Below, piece after piece: positions 1 through 6,211 of a stretch of 7,266 nucleotides of DNA. The notes under the pieces are model-generated. The model ran no database searches and had not been told where the DNA came from. It worked only from the letters and a program-made list of their open reading frames with translations. This DNA is from Verrucomicrobiia bacterium. Its GTDB lineage: Bacteria; Verrucomicrobiota; Verrucomicrobiia; Limisphaerales; UBA11358. Made by a program: the position numbers and the translations under genes. Every line of letters begins with the position of its first letter. The stretch's first letter is position 1. Location of the stretch: assembly GCA_030044395.1 (NCBI GenBank), contig JASHVW010000007.1, positions 1 to 7,266 on the forward strand. Direction: 5' to 3'.

Positions 1-779
1 TGGCGGCATTACAGGCGCGGGTCACGGGACTGAAAGCGCGGATGGATTCCGCCGAAGCGACGGAAGCTGGAAAAAATTTTCAATTCCAGATCGAACGGCA
101 TCCGGACGATTTTCAATTACACGCAAACTTCGCCCTTTTTCTGCAGGCCGTCGGGGACCTACCCGGCTCCATCGCCGAGTGGCAGCGCGTGCATGAATTG
201 ATTCCGCAGGACTACCTGCCGTTTTACCAGATGGGCCGGTTCCTCAACACGCTTGGGCGCGAGACTGAAGCCGAAACTGATCTGCGCACTGCCGTAAAGA
301 TCCACCCAAGCCTGACACAAGGCTGGTTCGAGTTGGGCAATGTGCTGGCGGCGCAGGGAAGATACCCCGACGCGATGGCCGCTTATGCCGTCGCCATCAG
401 GCAACAGCCGGACGACGAGGAGGCGATCTTTCGCAGCGGCAAAGTCCAGGCGTTGCTTGGCGAGCACGCGGCGGCCACGGCAGACTATCGTCAGGCAATA
501 AAATTAAATCCGGCGGATTGGGAGCCGCACTATGCGCTCGGCGGCGAATTGGATGCCGCGGGCCTGGATAATGAGGCGCTGCCGGAATTCGCCGCGGCGG
601 CGCGATTGAACCCCGGTTATTCGCGCGCGCATTTCAATTATGGAATAGTGCTGGCGAAACTGGGGCGGCTGGACGACGCGGAGCGGGAGTTTGAAGAGAC
701 GCTGCGGCTGGAGCCGGACTATAAGAATGCGCAGGATAGCCTTGCCAAAATCCAGTTTTTAAAGCAAAACAGGCGTTAA
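1..779 (+). CDS. TPR-repeat protein, C-terminal part (5' end outside window)
   Basis: The reading frame is open from the window edge (first full codon at base 3) to the TAA at 777-779, so the ATG at 42 is probably internal and the true start lies upstream. The visible 258 residues hold six consecutive 34-residue tetratricopeptide repeats and part of a seventh. Each repeat has the usual pattern (small residue at position 8, Gly near 15, Ala near 20, Pro at the end), with repeat ends such as HELIP, VKIHP, IRQQP, IKLNP, ARLNP and LRLEP. TPR arrays form a helical solenoid that binds other proteins. In Verrucomicrobiota they are often fused to membrane glycosyltransferases or sit in exopolysaccharide operons, so this may be the tail of such an enzyme; the missing N-terminus prevents a decision. 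Only 11 bases separate its stop from the next gene, which suggests co-transcription with the carbamoyltransferase cassette. The TPR assignment is firm; the specific function is unknown. Confidence 0.9.
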   Translation, partial: AALQARVTGLKARMDSAEATEAGKNFQFQIERHPDDFQLHANFALFLQAVGDLPGSIAEWQRVHELIPQDYLPFYQMGRFLNTLGRETEAETDLRTAVKIHPSLTQGWFELGNVLAAQGRYPDAMAAYAVAIRQQPDDEEAIFRSGKVQALLGEHAAATADYRQAIKLNPADWEPHYALGGELDAAGLDNEALPEFAAAARLNPGYSRAHFNYGIVLAKLGRLDDAEREFEETLRLEPDYKNAQDSLAKIQFLKQNRR

Positions 780-790
780 CCCGTTCATTT

Positions 791-943
791 ATGTGGTCAT
801 TGCTCAAAGAATTTTTGAAATTTTCCCGCCAGGAAAAAAAATGGTGGCTGATTCCGCTCATCGTCGTGCTTCTGGCGCTGGGCCTCATCCTGGTCTTCAC
901 CGCGGGCTCCGGCATTGTTTGGGCGCTGTATCCGTTCCTGTGA
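791..943 (+). CDS. Small DUF5989-type single-pass membrane protein
   Basis: This 50-residue ORF runs from ATG 791 to TGA 941-943. It has a short amphipathic, basic N-terminus (MWSLLKEFLKFSRQEKKWW) followed by a hydrophobic stretch at about residues 19-48, and ends in LYPFL. A leading 'L-x-E-F-x-x-F' segment, a basic KKWW patch and then one transmembrane helix is the layout I associate with DUF5989 proteins, which occur next to carbamoyltransferase and SxtJ genes. The context fits: the carbamoyltransferase ATG begins one base after this stop, and an SxtJ gene follows. No convincing Shine-Dalgarno sequence precedes the ATG; the TPR gene ends 11 bases upstream, so coupling is plausible. Function is unknown. 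It may anchor or assist the carbamoyltransferase at the membrane, which is inference from gene order. It is short enough to be missed by automated callers. Confidence 0.8.
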   Translation: MWSLLKEFLKFSRQEKKWWLIPLIVVLLALGLILVFTAGSGIVWALYPFL

Positions 944-944
944 A

Positions 945-2768
945 ATGCCGCCACCGCAAAAAATTCTGGGGCTTTCCGCATTTTACCATGATGCCGCGGC
1001 CGCCCTGGTGGTGGGTGGAAAGATCATTGCGGCCGCGCAGGAGGAGCGTTTCACCCGTAAAAAGAACGATGCGGATTTTCCGGCTAACGCCATTCGATTT
1101 TGCCTCCGTCAGGGAGGGTTGGACGAAGCGGGCCTGAACGCCGTGGTATTTTACGACAAGCCGGCGTTGAAATTCACTCGATTGCTGGAAACTTACCTGG
1201 CCGTCGCGCCCGGTGGTTTGAAAACGTTTCCGACAACGCTTTCAAATTGGCTCGGAGGAAAGCTGGATCTGCGCAAGACCGTCCGCGGCGAACTGCCGCA
1301 ACTGCAGCCCGAATGCGACATTCTGTTCACCGGCCACCACCAATCGCACGCCGCCAGCGCATTCTATCCGTCGCCATTTGAAGAGGCGGCCATCCTGACC
1401 ATTGACGGCGTCGGAGAATGGGCGACGACAACGCTCGGCTTTGGACGCGGCAATGAAACCCGTTTGCTCAAGGAAATCCGTTTTCCCCACTCTCTTGGTT
1501 TGCTGTATTCCGCATTCACCGATTACTGTGGTTTCAAAATCAACTCCGGTGAATACAAGCTGATGGGCCTGGCGCCCTACGGCGAACCCGCCTTTGCCGA
1601 CGCCATCCGCCGCGAGTTGATTGACGTGAAGGCGGACGGCTCCTTTTGGCTGAACCCGGACTATTTCAATTTTCTGCGCGGCACGACGATGACCAATGAA
1701 AAATTTTTCGGGTTGTTCGGCGGACCGCCGCGCCGGCCGGAGGAAAAACTCGAGCGGCGGCACATGGATGTGGCGCGCTCCATCCAGACTGTCACTGAAG
1801 AGATCATGCTCAAGCTTGCGCGACACGTCCGCGAAGCAACCGGCCAAAAAAGCTTGTGCCTGGCGGGGGGTGTGGCCCTCAATTGTGTCGCCAACGGCTT
1901 GATATTGCGCGAAAAGGTCTTCGAACGGATGTGGATCCAGCCAGCGGCGGGCGACGCCGGCGGCGCCCTCGGCGCGGCGCTCGCCGCATGGTATTTGCAT
2001 CCGGACGCTCCGGCCCGTCGGCCCGAATTGCCGGACGCGATGCAATCCTCCCTGCTTGGCCCGGAATTTTCGGATGGCGAAATTGAAGCCGTCTTGAAAT
2101 CCAACGGCGCGGTGTATCAAAAGATGGAAAAATCCGAGTTGCTGGATTTTGCCGTGAACCTCCTAAAATCGGAGAAAGTGGTGGGCTGGTTTCAGGGCCG
2201 GATGGAATTTGGCCCGCGAGCGCTGGGCAGTCGCTCAATCCTCGGCGATGCGCGCTCGCCGACGATGCAATCGGTTATGAACCTGAAGATAAAGTTCCGC
2301 GAATCCTTCCGGCCATTCGCCCCGATTGTCCGCCGCGAGCGGGCGGCGGATTATTTTGAGTTGGACGCCGAGTCTCCTTACATGTTGCTGGTGGCGCCGG
2401 TCAAAAAGGAATTGCGCAAGCCGTTGCCGGATGGCGTGAGCGGGATTGATTTATTGAAGGCCGGGCGCTCAGTGCTGCCGGCGGTGACGCACGTGGATTA
2501 TTCGGCAAGAATTCAAACGGTGACATCCGAAAGCAACCCGCTCCTTTACGATTTGCTGGCGCGGTTTGACCGGGCAACAGGGTGCGGCGTCCTGGTGAAC
2601 ACCTCGTTCAATGTGCGCGGCGAGCCGATTGTCTGCACGCCGGATGATGCTTATCGCTGTTTTATGAACACAGAGATGGATTTCCTGTTCCTCGGCAGCT
2701 TTGTCATCGAACGCACCGCCCAGCCGAAAATAAACCTCGTGCGCCGGGTCGCGCCTCAACTGGATTAG
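945..2768 (+). CDS. NodU/TobZ-family O-carbamoyltransferase
   Basis: The 607-residue protein has the length and two-domain layout of the NodU/CmcH/TobZ family, which moves the carbamoyl group of carbamoyl phosphate, via carbamoyl-adenylate, onto a hydroxyl of a sugar or natural product. The N-terminal Kae1-like domain shows ILGLSAFYHDAA (7-18; His15 matches the catalytic His of the family), EERFTRKK (33-40), HHQSHAAS (131-138, with the metal-binding HxxxH), TIDGVGEW (152-159), GEYKLMGLAPYG (202-213), LAGGVALN (306-313) and GDAGGALG (336-343, with the likely metal-ligand Asp337). The C-terminal domain shows GRMEFGPRALGSRSIL (418-433), FRPFAP (455-460) and VNTSFNVRGEP (551-561). ATG 945 is preferred to ATG 915: it lies one base after the DUF5989 stop and gives the family's normal N-terminus, while 915 adds ten unrelated residues inside the upstream gene. 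All motifs I can check are intact, so it is probably active. The acceptor is unknown. Confidence 0.96.
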   Translation: MPPPQKILGLSAFYHDAAAALVVGGKIIAAAQEERFTRKKNDADFPANAIRFCLRQGGLDEAGLNAVVFYDKPALKFTRLLETYLAVAPGGLKTFPTTLSNWLGGKLDLRKTVRGELPQLQPECDILFTGHHQSHAASAFYPSPFEEAAILTIDGVGEWATTTLGFGRGNETRLLKEIRFPHSLGLLYSAFTDYCGFKINSGEYKLMGLAPYGEPAFADAIRRELIDVKADGSFWLNPDYFNFLRGTTMTNEKFFGLFGGPPRRPEEKLERRHMDVARSIQTVTEEIMLKLARHVREATGQKSLCLAGGVALNCVANGLILREKVFERMWIQPAAGDAGGALGAALAAWYLHPDAPARRPELPDAMQSSLLGPEFSDGEIEAVLKSNGAVYQKMEKSELLDFAVNLLKSEKVVGWFQGRMEFGPRALGSRSILGDARSPTMQSVMNLKIKFRESFRPFAPIVRRERAADYFELDAESPYMLLVAPVKKELRKPLPDGVSGIDLLKAGRSVLPAVTHVDYSARIQTVTSESNPLLYDLLARFDRATGCGVLVNTSFNVRGEPIVCTPDDAYRCFMNTEMDFLFLGSFVIERTAQPKINLVRRVAPQLD

Positions 2769-2770
2769 AA

Positions 2771-3172
2771 ATGAAGCTTAACCTCAAGGATGAACCGAAG
2801 GAATGGCGCAAATCGGCGTTGTTGCTGATTCTTGGGCTGGCGCTCATCAGTTCGCTCCTGCAGTGGAGGAAACACTTGCCGCAAAACGCATGGCTTGTGG
2901 TTATGGGGGCGCTGGCGGCAACCGCCCTCGTCGCCATTTTGAGGCCGCGATGGTTTCGCGGCTATCATCTCATATCCATGCGGCTGGGATTTATCATCAG
3001 CAGGGTTCTTGGGCGAGTGCTGTTGACCGCGTTTTTCATATTCATCCTGACGCCGATGGGTTGGATGTTGCGGCTGATGGGGAAGGACCCCCTGCAGTTA
3101 ACGCGCCCCCCAAATGCGGCAACTCATTGGCATCCATCCAAAGAAAGCAGCCCGCTCGACAGGCTTTTTTAA
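2771..3172 (+). CDS. SxtJ-family membrane protein
   Basis: This 133-residue protein starts two bases after the carbamoyltransferase stop. It has hydrophobic segments at about residues 15-30, 40-57 and 71-100, and a basic cytoplasmic-type junction RPRWFRG near 58-64. The stretch TPMGWMLRLMGKDPL (94-108) matches the 'TPxGxxxRLxGKDPL' signature I associate with the SxtJ family. SxtJ was named from saxitoxin clusters, where it lies next to the carbamoyltransferase SxtI; its biochemical role is not established. Here it closes the DUF5989 - carbamoyltransferase - SxtJ run, supporting a joint role at the membrane, perhaps positioning the transferase or handling its acceptor (inference). The tail after residue 110 is hydrophilic. 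A weak GGA at 2763-2765 may serve as ribosome binding site, otherwise translation is probably coupled. Confidence 0.88.
   Translation: MKLNLKDEPKEWRKSALLLILGLALISSLLQWRKHLPQNAWLVVMGALAATALVAILRPRWFRGYHLISMRLGFIISRVLGRVLLTAFFIFILTPMGWMLRLMGKDPLQLTRPPNAATHWHPSKESSPLDRLF
3149..3170 (+). terminator. Weak candidate intrinsic terminator at the end of the SxtJ gene
   Basis: AGCC (3149-3152) can pair with GGCT (3162-3165) across a nine-base loop, and the stem runs into TTTTTT ending at 3170. It overlaps the last SxtJ codons. The stem is only four base pairs, so on its own it would be a poor terminator. The position, at the end of the cassette and before a 245-base gap, is what makes it worth recording. 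Confidence 0.25.
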
Positions 3173-3283
3173 AATATCCGATTCGTCCCGGCACAGTTTC
3201 TCCTAAAAAGTTCGCGCAATGAAGCTCGGCCAAAGAATTCATAAGTCCCTGCAGGACAATAACAAGCGATTTTTGGCTCATGG

Positions 3284-3309
3284 GGAAGATTTGCCACCGC
3301 CAATCTTCC
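3284..3309. promoter_or_regulatory. Perfect 8-bp inverted repeat, possible operator or RNA hairpin
   Basis: GGAAGATT (3284-3291) is exactly reverse-complementary to AATCTTCC (3302-3309), with a ten-base C-rich centre. No T-tract follows, so an intrinsic terminator on the + strand is unlikely. The 18-bp centre-to-centre distance of the arms is under two helical turns, which fits a dimeric regulator's site, or the RNA could fold if transcription starts upstream. It sits just ahead of the tandem repeats that lead into the secreted binding-protein gene. No regulator can be named from the sequence. Confidence 0.4.
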
Positions 3310-3316
3310 AAACTCA

Positions 3317-3351
3317 CCGCACAAACATGCGGTGTTCCGCACAAACATGCG
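3317..3351. repeat. Two tandem 15-bp direct repeats with internal dyad symmetry, 20-bp period
   Basis: CCGCACAAACATGCG occurs at 3317-3331 and again, without mismatch, at 3337-3351. The starts are 20 bp apart, close to two helical turns, so bound proteins would face the same side of the DNA. Each copy is also an imperfect palindrome: CGCA and TGCG flank CAAACA, and in the first copy the symmetry extends to ACCGCA/TGCGGT (3316-3333). Two side-by-side dyads followed at once by a TATAAA box look like an operator pair for a repressor or activator of the downstream glucan-related genes. The repeat itself is certain; the role is inferred. Confidence 0.6.
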
Positions 3352-3352
3352 A

Positions 3353-3358
3353 TATAAA
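3353..3358 (+). promoter_or_regulatory. Candidate -10 box (TATAAA) for the secreted binding-protein gene
   Basis: TATAAA lies two bases after the second 15-bp repeat and 59 bases before the ATG at 3418, which would leave a 5' leader of about 50 bases. I see no good -35 hexamer 16-18 bases upstream; that position is inside the tandem repeat, which would suit an activator-dependent or repressor-blocked promoter. The rest of the 3173-3417 gap holds no gene I can support, and no Shine-Dalgarno motif is seen just before 3418. Confidence 0.3.
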
Positions 3359-3417
3359 TGCGACCACTGTTGAAGTAGCTTACTAAGGTTCCTCAACAAC
3401 AACTTGATCAATTAACT

Positions 3418-5160
3418 ATGAAAATCGACTCATCGTTTCAGCATTTTCGAGCGCTCCTGTCCTGTGCATTATTGTGCTTTGGCGGCGCGCTCGCGGTTCA
3501 GGCACAGAGCACCTTCGTCACATTCAGCGTGGATATGACGACGAATTATGCAGCCGGAACCTTTACTCCGGGCGTAGACACCGTGGACGTTATTGGAACC
3601 TTCGACGGCTGGAGTGGGGGAGCAAGCATGTCCCAGGATGTCAGCAAACTGCCTGAGATTATTTACACCAACACGGTCAATGACACGGCTGACACCAACG
3701 GTACCTACGTGCAATACAAATTTCAACTTGATGGCACTTACGAAAACCTCGAGGCTGGTTATGGCAACCGCGCCGCGTTTCTCCCGACCACGGTCGGCGC
3801 GAGCTTGGTCATCCCCACGCCCTTTTACTCTGATAATGGAGGGCCAGTCACCAATGAAGTAACATTCCAGGTGGACATGTCTCAATGGATTAATTTGGGA
3901 CTGTTCACGAACAGCACCGGCACGGTGACAGTGAACGGCTATTTCAATGGTTGGAGTGGCGTCAATCCGCTGACGTGGACCCCGACCATTCTGGAAACCA
4001 ACCAATATGGGCTGGTCACCTCCAATGTTTGGACAGGAACAGTGCCCATCGCCTATTCGCCAAACTGCACGGTGCTTTATAAGTTCGTCGAAAACGGCAA
4101 TTACGAATCCTCACCCAACAACTTGGACAGCGGCAACCGGTTTTTTATATCCACGCCTCCCCAGGAGACCCTTCCGGTCGTGTTCTTTGACGACAGTCCT
4201 TTTTCGCCGCTGGCGCAGGTCACTTTTTCCGTGGATATGTCGGCGCAACTTTATTATGGCGACTGGGTCCCCAGCGACGGAGTATTCTGCCAGGGTATCA
4301 ATGGCGATTGGAACAATGATACCGTCAACACCATGACCAATAATCCCAGTGCCAGCAATACCAACATCTATTATGTCACCTATACGCTCGGCGAGGGCGC
4401 CTCGCAGCAATATAAGTTCACATATGAGGGCAGCTCGGGGACCGTCTATGAGGACCCGACATCAACTGGCGGCAATAATCGTTCCATCACCGTGCCGTTG
4501 GAGAGCGTTGTGTCGGTGCCGACCGTCTATTTCAGCGATCTGAGTATTGATGACCTTTTGGTCACCAATATTTTGGTCACGTTTTCGGTGGATATGTCCA
4601 ATGCGGTGGAGTATTCGACTGGCACGCCATTTGGCGCGGGCGACACGGTCTATGTCAATGGCGCCTGGATTGATTGGCCTAATTGGGATCCCATTGACCT
4701 TGCGCCCTATCAATTGACCAATGTTCCCGGCACTGAAATCTATTCCGGCCAATTCCTGGTTCCGAAGGGTGGTTCAATCCCGATGACTTATAAGTACGGC
4801 ATAGATGGTGAGGACAATGAGGCGGCCAGCGGCGATAATCATGAGCGTTACATCCGCTCGACGGCCACGGGCTCTTATAGCTTCCCGATGGACACTTTCG
4901 GCAACCAATATAATGAGCCTTCCTTCGGAGAGTTGTCGGCCAAACCGGGGACCGGCGGGACCGTTCAACTATCATGGCTGGGCGCTCCGAATGTGCAGGT
5001 GCAAACGGCAAACAGTTTAACCGGCAATTCCTGGACCGACCAGGCGCAAACGGCCGGCACTGTCTGGTCTGCGGGAATAAATTCGACGAATGGCTTGATC
5101 AGTGTTACCAACTGGCCTACGGTGGGCGGGAGCCTGTATTTCCGTTTGATCCAGCAATAA
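3418..5160 (+). CDS. Secreted protein with four starch-binding-like beta-sandwich modules
   Basis: The 580-residue protein starts with a Sec signal peptide (basic and polar to about residue 11, hydrophobic 12-26, likely cleavage after VQA at 29). Four related modules follow at about 33-139, 147-258, 267-373 and 386-498. Each opens with VTFxVDM, continues with an aromatic loop (FDGW, FNGW, NGDW, WIDW), then YKF/YKY, then an Asn/Arg spot (GNR, GNR, NNR, NHER), and the first three close with FYSD, FFDD or YFSD. This pattern resembles CBM20/CBM48-type starch and glycogen binding folds; I infer binding of alpha-glucan, helped by the GH13 gene nearby, but cannot prove it. No catalytic domain is visible. 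The last 78 residues (503-580, LSW ... W ... YFRL) form a separate domain like those ending many verrucomicrobial exported proteins, perhaps for surface attachment or sorting. The protein is acidic, Thr/Asn-rich and nearly Cys-free after the signal peptide, as expected for an extracellular protein. Confidence 0.85.
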   Translation: MKIDSSFQHFRALLSCALLCFGGALAVQAQSTFVTFSVDMTTNYAAGTFTPGVDTVDVIGTFDGWSGGASMSQDVSKLPEIIYTNTVNDTADTNGTYVQYKFQLDGTYENLEAGYGNRAAFLPTTVGASLVIPTPFYSDNGGPVTNEVTFQVDMSQWINLGLFTNSTGTVTVNGYFNGWSGVNPLTWTPTILETNQYGLVTSNVWTGTVPIAYSPNCTVLYKFVENGNYESSPNNLDSGNRFFISTPPQETLPVVFFDDSPFSPLAQVTFSVDMSAQLYYGDWVPSDGVFCQGINGDWNNDTVNTMTNNPSASNTNIYYVTYTLGEGASQQYKFTYEGSSGTVYEDPTSTGGNNRSITVPLESVVSVPTVYFSDLSIDDLLVTNILVTFSVDMSNAVEYSTGTPFGAGDTVYVNGAWIDWPNWDPIDLAPYQLTNVPGTEIYSGQFLVPKGGSIPMTYKYGIDGEDNEAASGDNHERYIRSTATGSYSFPMDTFGNQYNEPSFGELSAKPGTGGTVQLSWLGAPNVQVQTANSLTGNSWTDQAQTAGTVWSAGINSTNGLISVTNWPTVGGSLYFRLIQQ

Positions 5161-5174
5161 CAGCGCACCCACTG

Positions 5175-5206
5175 GTCCGCCCGGCTGGATGTGCGGCCGG
5201 GCGGAC
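5175..5206 (+). terminator. Perfect 11-bp GC-rich hairpin between binding-protein and pseudopilin genes
   Basis: GTCCGCCCGGC (5175-5185) pairs perfectly with GCCGGGCGGAC (5196-5206) around a ten-base loop. It begins 14 bases after the TAA at 5158-5160 and ends 12 bases before ATG 5219. On the + strand it is followed by AAAAAAG, not by a T-run, so it is not a classical intrinsic terminator. It could still pause or end transcription, protect the 3' end of the upstream message, or lower translation of the pseudopilin by holding the GCGGA that could act as its ribosome binding site. The structure is certain; the role is not. Confidence 0.45.
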
Positions 5207-5218
5207 AAAAAAGATAAA

Positions 5219-6130
5219 ATGAGATTAATTGGCAACACGAAGTTTTGGAAGGGCGGTTTTACTTTGATCGAGTTGTTGGTGGTCATCGCCATTATCGCCA
5301 TCCTGGCTGCGATGCTCCTTCCGGCGCTGCAGGCGGCGAAAATCCGGGCACTGAGTGTTCAGTGTATGGGCAACTATAAGCAAATGGGGCTTGCCTGGTA
5401 TGAGTATGCGAACGACAATGGCGATAAGCTGGTGACCAATTCCGACCGGAATGACAACCCACCGTCGCCAGACAATTGGATTTGCCCCTATGGCGTGGTT
5501 ATGGATTGGAGCACCAGTCAGGACAACACCAACACGATATGGCTCACTGTGAATAATCCGTCAGAGGGCATTGCGCTCATGGGACCTTATGTTGCCGAGG
5601 AAACCAAAATTTTTGTCTGCCCGGCGGACGATTTTGTCTCCGGCGCCCAGATCCCGAAAGGATGGAAGCATCGTTTGCGGACGTGCTCGATGAATGGAGC
5701 GTTTGGCGATGGAGTAAAATGGTTTGGCGTTGACTCGGCGACGGGCCAGCCCTACGGCGGTCATACCGGTGATTGGCTCAAGTTTTATAATGTGAAAAAG
5801 ATTTCCGACCTCCACTATCCCAGTCCTGCAGATTGCTGGGTGGTTACGGATGAGCATCCTGACAGCGACGACGACGCGACGCTCTATGATGATCCATTGG
5901 CAAATAATGGAGGGACCTCCACCGCCTTTACCGAATTGCCCGGGAGTATGCATGACAAGGGAGCCGGAATGGTCTTTGCCGACGGACATGCAGCCATCCA
6001 TGTCTGGAAAGGCACACTCGATACACCGCCGGTCAAGTATATAGCTTACGTGCAGAATGTTAATGTCAGCGGCGACCAATTGAGCATGAACGATTTATTG
6101 TGGTTTTCGCAGCATACGCCTCTGCATTGA
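5219..6130 (+). CDS. Type II/IV pseudopilin-like protein (prepilin N-terminal methylation motif)
   Basis: The 303-residue protein has a short basic leader ending KGG, then FTLIELLVVIAIIAILAAMLLPAL. A prepilin peptidase would cut after Gly13, leaving Phe14 to be methylated and Glu18 at the usual +5 position. The hydrophobic helix (14-37) is followed by a coiled segment and CMGNYKQMGLAWYEYANDNGD (49-69), typical of the large verrucomicrobial/planctomycetal family. Near the C-terminus, SMHDKGAGMVFADGHAAIHVW (243-263) matches that family's H...G-x-x-x-xFADGH signature. ATG 5219 is chosen over 5189: the upstream Met lies in the hairpin and would add ten residues to an already normal leader. Such proteins are exported to the inner membrane and may form short pseudopili or act alone; copies are numerous per genome and mostly uncharacterised. 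Its place between a glucan-binding protein and a GH13 enzyme suggests a role in that locus, but this is inference. Confidence 0.92.
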   Translation: MRLIGNTKFWKGGFTLIELLVVIAIIAILAAMLLPALQAAKIRALSVQCMGNYKQMGLAWYEYANDNGDKLVTNSDRNDNPPSPDNWICPYGVVMDWSTSQDNTNTIWLTVNNPSEGIALMGPYVAEETKIFVCPADDFVSGAQIPKGWKHRLRTCSMNGAFGDGVKWFGVDSATGQPYGGHTGDWLKFYNVKKISDLHYPSPADCWVVTDEHPDSDDDATLYDDPLANNGGTSTAFTELPGSMHDKGAGMVFADGHAAIHVWKGTLDTPPVKYIAYVQNVNVSGDQLSMNDLLWFSQHTPLH

Positions 6131-6196
6131 TTCATTTTTGCCGCCGTCTTCTTAAAATATTGTCCGCCGACGGGTCTTTGAGCGGTTCGCAAAATC

Positions 6197-6202
6197 AGGT
6201 GG
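6197..6202 (+). promoter_or_regulatory. Ribosome binding site (AGGTGG) deciding the GH13 start
   Basis: AGGTGG ends nine bases before ATG 6212, a workable spacing, and directly abuts the in-frame ATG 6203, which is too close for use. It is the clearest Shine-Dalgarno-like sequence in the window and supports 6212 as the start. The rest of the 81-base gap from 6131 holds no clear promoter or terminator. Confidence 0.5.
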
Positions 6203-6211
6203 ATGTTTGAT

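Noticed and set aside
42..44. ATG as the start of the TPR gene
   Set aside because: The same frame is open to the window edge with plausible protein sequence, and no ribosome binding site precedes this ATG, so it is probably internal.
793..1137. 114-residue + strand frame overlapping the DUF5989 gene and the start of the carbamoyltransferase
   Set aside because: It runs out of phase with both supported genes, and its product is Arg/Pro-rich without any motif.
1242..2120. 292-residue open frame on the - strand
   Set aside because: It lies wholly antisense to the well-supported carbamoyltransferase, its composition is rich in Arg/Gly/Phe as expected from the complement of a GC-rich gene, and it shows no recognisable domain.
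3042..3344. 100-residue - strand frame covering part of the 3173-3417 gap
   Set aside because: It overlaps the SxtJ coding sequence and the repeat region, has no recognisable domain, and no sign of its own promoter or ribosome binding site was seen.
3317..3351. CRISPR-like repeat
   Set aside because: There are only two 15-bp units with a 5-bp gap; this is far too short for a CRISPR array.
3469..4005. 178-residue open frame on the - strand
   Set aside because: It is antisense to the secreted modular protein, whose signal peptide and repeated modules are clear; no motif is seen in the antisense product.
5561..6079. 172-residue open frame on the - strand
   Set aside because: It is antisense to the pseudopilin and looks like a codon-bias shadow without a domain.
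6203..6205. ATG 6203 as start of the GH13 gene
   Set aside because: It directly abuts the AGGTGG motif, leaving no spacer; ATG 6212 has proper spacing and still gives a complete signal peptide.
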